The position numbers and the translations under genes were made by a program. 64,000 nucleotides of DNA from Nocardiopsis listeri NBRC 13360 (GTDB lineage Bacteria; Actinomycetota; Actinomycetes; Streptosporangiales; Streptosporangiaceae). Position 1 is the stretch's first letter. Every line of letters starts with the position of its first letter. The notes under the pieces were generated by a model. The model was not told the origin of the DNA. It searched no databases and saw only the letters and a list, made by a program, of their open reading frames with translations. Positions 62,652 through 64,000 of the stretch are shown piece by piece. Location of the stretch: positions 1-64,000 of the forward strand of contig NZ_BCSH01000041.1 in the NCBI RefSeq assembly GCF_001570765.1. The letters run 5' to 3'.

Positions 62652-62787
62652 TGTCCCCACATAGACCTTGGGGCCTGTCTGTGGTGTTCGCCCGAATGGG
62701 TGCCCGCCCCGCGACCGTGGGGCCAGGACGGGTGTAGACGGAGGAGTCGGCTGCGGTCGAGGCCGCGGGAACGACGGAGGGTGAGAG

Positions 62788-63315
62788 ATGGCCGGCGCGA
62801 TGCGCAAGATGGCGGTCTACCTCGGTCTCGTGGAGGACGACCGTTACGATCACCGTTATGCGGACGAATATGATGAGTTCGATGAATTCGACGAGGTTGT
62901 GGAGGACCAGCGTGACCGCGACGCGGACTCTCCCGCCGGCGAGGAAACACGAGGCGATGCCGTGATGGACACCGGCGACTACCTGGGAACGGGTGAACGA
63001 CGCGGTGGCACCACCACGACGGCCTCGACCGCCGACCTCGCACGAATCACCACGCTCCACCCGCGCACGTACAACGAGGCGCGTACGATCGGAGAGCACT
63101 TCCGGGAAGGTACACCGGTGATCATGAACCTGACCGAGATGGTCGACAGTGACGCCAAGCGTCTCGTCGACTTCGCGGCTGGTCTGATCTTCGGTCTCCA
63201 TGGCAGTATCGAACGCGTGACCAATAAGGTGTTCCTGCTGTCCCCGGCCAACGTCGAGGTGACCGCCGAAGACAAGGCGCGGATCGCCGAGCGAGGGTTC
63301 TTCAATCAGAGCTAG
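62788..63315 (+). CDS. sepF: SepF Z-ring anchor
   Basis: A 175-residue protein with a short membrane-targeting amphipathic helix ([13 protein letters not shown]), an acidic low-complexity stretch with repeated DEF/DE residues (about 25-55) and the SepF core [30 protein letters not shown] followed by [34 protein letters not shown]. It links FtsZ to the membrane in bacteria without FtsA, as in this lineage. ATG 62788 follows GGAGGG. The next gene is yggT. Confidence 0.95.
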   Translation: MAGAMRKMAVYLGLVEDDRYDHRYADEYDEFDEFDEVVEDQRDRDADSPAGEETRGDAVMDTGDYLGTGERRGGTTTTASTADLARITTLHPRTYNEARTIGEHFREGTPVIMNLTEMVDSDAKRLVDFAAGLIFGLHGSIERVTNKVFLLSPANVEVTAEDKARIAERGFFNQS

Positions 63316-63354
63316 ACCGTCACATTTGTCCAGAGATTGGGTCGGGGAACGACC

Positions 63355-63651
63355 GTGAGTATCCTCCTATCAGTGCTGTCCCTCCTCCTTCAGCTGTTTG
63401 TCTTCGTGCTGATAGCGAGGGTGGTACTGGAGATGGTGCAGTCTTTTTCCAGGGACTGGCGACCCAGCGGGTTCGTTCTCGTGCTCGCTGAGATCGTGTA
63501 CACGATCACCGACCCACCACTGAAGTTCCTCCGTAGGTTCATCAAGCCGGTGAGGCTGGGCAGCATCGCACTCGACCTGAGTGTGTTGATCCTGTTCTTC
63601 GCCATCATCATCCTTCAGAGTTTCCTGGCGGGGATGGCGGCGAGCCTGTGA
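63355..63651 (+). CDS. YggT family membrane protein
   Basis: A 98-residue protein of the YggT/CCB3-YggT family, with two hydrophobic segments (about 4-26 and 76-95) flanking the conserved loop VYTITDPPLKFLRRFIKPVRLGSIALD. Members lie between sepF and divIVA in many bacteria and affect division or osmotic tolerance; molecular role unknown. GTG 63355 has GGGGA 6 bases upstream; TTG 63337 would add six residues. The gap to divIVA holds a promoter. Confidence 0.92.
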   Translation: MSILLSVLSLLLQLFVFVLIARVVLEMVQSFSRDWRPSGFVLVLAEIVYTITDPPLKFLRRFIKPVRLGSIALDLSVLILFFAIIILQSFLAGMAASL

Positions 63652-63715
63652 TGAGGACGGCAGGGGTGGAAAAGTAACCCCGGATTCCGATTTGTGGTCT
63701 TGGTCATGATCTGGA

Positions 63716-63743
63716 TTGCCGTAAGGTCACGATCAGGTAGCGT
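63716..63743 (+). promoter_or_regulatory. divIVA promoter
   Basis: TTGCCG (63716-63721), 16 bases, then TAGCGT (63738-63743) match a housekeeping promoter. The expected start near 63750 gives a leader of about 32 bases with AAGGAG ahead of the divIVA ATG. Confidence 0.6.
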
Positions 63744-63781
63744 CCCTACGGACAGACTCCAAGCGCGCCAAGGAGACGAAC

Positions 63782-64000
63782 ATGCCGCTGACACCCGCCG
63801 ATGTGCGGAACAAGCAGTTCAGTACCACCCGGCTACGGCCCGGGTACGACGAAGAAGAGGTCGACGCCTTTCTCGATGAGGTCGAGTCAGAGCTGGACCG
63901 ACTGATCCAGGAGAACGAGGAACTGCGCGGCAAGCTCGCCGAGTGCCTGCGGGGCAAGGTCCCCAACGCCGGAATGCAGGACTTCCAGCAGCCCCAGGAG
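63782..64000 (+). CDS. divIVA: DivIVA/Wag31 polar growth protein (cut by window end)
   Basis: Only the first 73 codons are in the window. They encode the conserved N-terminal lipid-binding domain: [34 protein letters not shown] followed by the first coiled coil ([18 protein letters not shown]). The pieces [11 protein letters not shown] and [17 protein letters not shown] are the DivIVA hallmark. In actinomycetes the protein directs tip growth and is essential. ATG 63782 has AAGGAG 6 bases upstream. The remaining coiled-coil part lies past the window end. Confidence 0.95.
   Translation, partial: MPLTPADVRNKQFSTTRLRPGYDEEEVDAFLDEVESELDRLIQENEELRGKLAECLRGKVPNAGMQDFQQPQE

Overview
The window is about 64 kb of high-GC actinobacterial chromosome. 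Evidence for this includes GTG and TTG starts, MurE carrying the meso-diaminopimelate DNPR motif, SepF and DivIVA next to ftsZ, an actinobacterial-type degenerate PriA, and paired DUF574 methyltransferases. Gene content fits a filamentous actinomycete of the Nocardiopsaceae/Streptosporangiales kind; the genus is my inference. I see no rRNA or tRNA genes, no CRISPR array and no insertion sequence.

Layout. 1-3.7 kb (minus strand): a small F420-type oxidoreductase, then DUF3870 protein, CoA-transferase and glutaryl-CoA dehydrogenase, a likely C5-dicarboxylate degradation operon. 3.9-5.5 kb: a SAM-IV-type riboswitch before a class V aminotransferase. 5.6-7.9 kb: two DUF574 methyltransferase-family genes and a DinB-like protein. 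7.9-17.8 kb: the conserved priA/fmt-rsmB-rpe block, a PAP2 phosphatase, then an FMN riboswitch with ribE, ribBA and ribH. 17.9-28.3 kb: mixed genes (PH-domain protein, XdhC plus MobA-like pair, aldose epimerase, large membrane protein kinase, DUF2470, divergent yceI/marR, SseB-like, prepilin peptidase). 28.6-34.5 kb: aroC, aroK, aroB, efp, nusB, with a low-GC two-gene ATPase/DUF4276 cassette inserted without gaps between aroK and aroB. 34.6-42.3 kb: methyltransferase, dinB, DUF3040, and a minus-strand MoxR-DUF58-transglutaminase operon. 42.7-64 kb: the complete division and cell wall (dcw) cluster from mraZ to divIVA (cut by the window end), interrupted by one opposite-strand homocysteine methyltransferase gene.

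How genes work together. The dcw cluster makes lipid II precursors (MurE, MurF, MraY, MurD, MurG, MurC) and the divisome (FtsL, FtsI, FtsW, FtsQ, FtsZ, SepF, YggT, DivIVA). Its promoter is overlaid by four MraZ-binding repeats at exact 10-bp spacing, which suggests direct autorepression. Most dcw genes overlap by ATGA/TTGA or sit a few bases apart. The aro block makes chorismate. Riboflavin and sulfur/methionine genes are tied to FMN and SAM sensing RNAs.

Most interesting points: the putative anti-phage ATPase/TOPRIM-like pair embedded in aroK-aroB; the SAM-IV riboswitch gene; a diverged dispersed intergenic element present in two copies; a perfect 27-bp inverted repeat with a 4-nt loop; the MraZ box/promoter overlap; and the mmuM intrusion in dcw.
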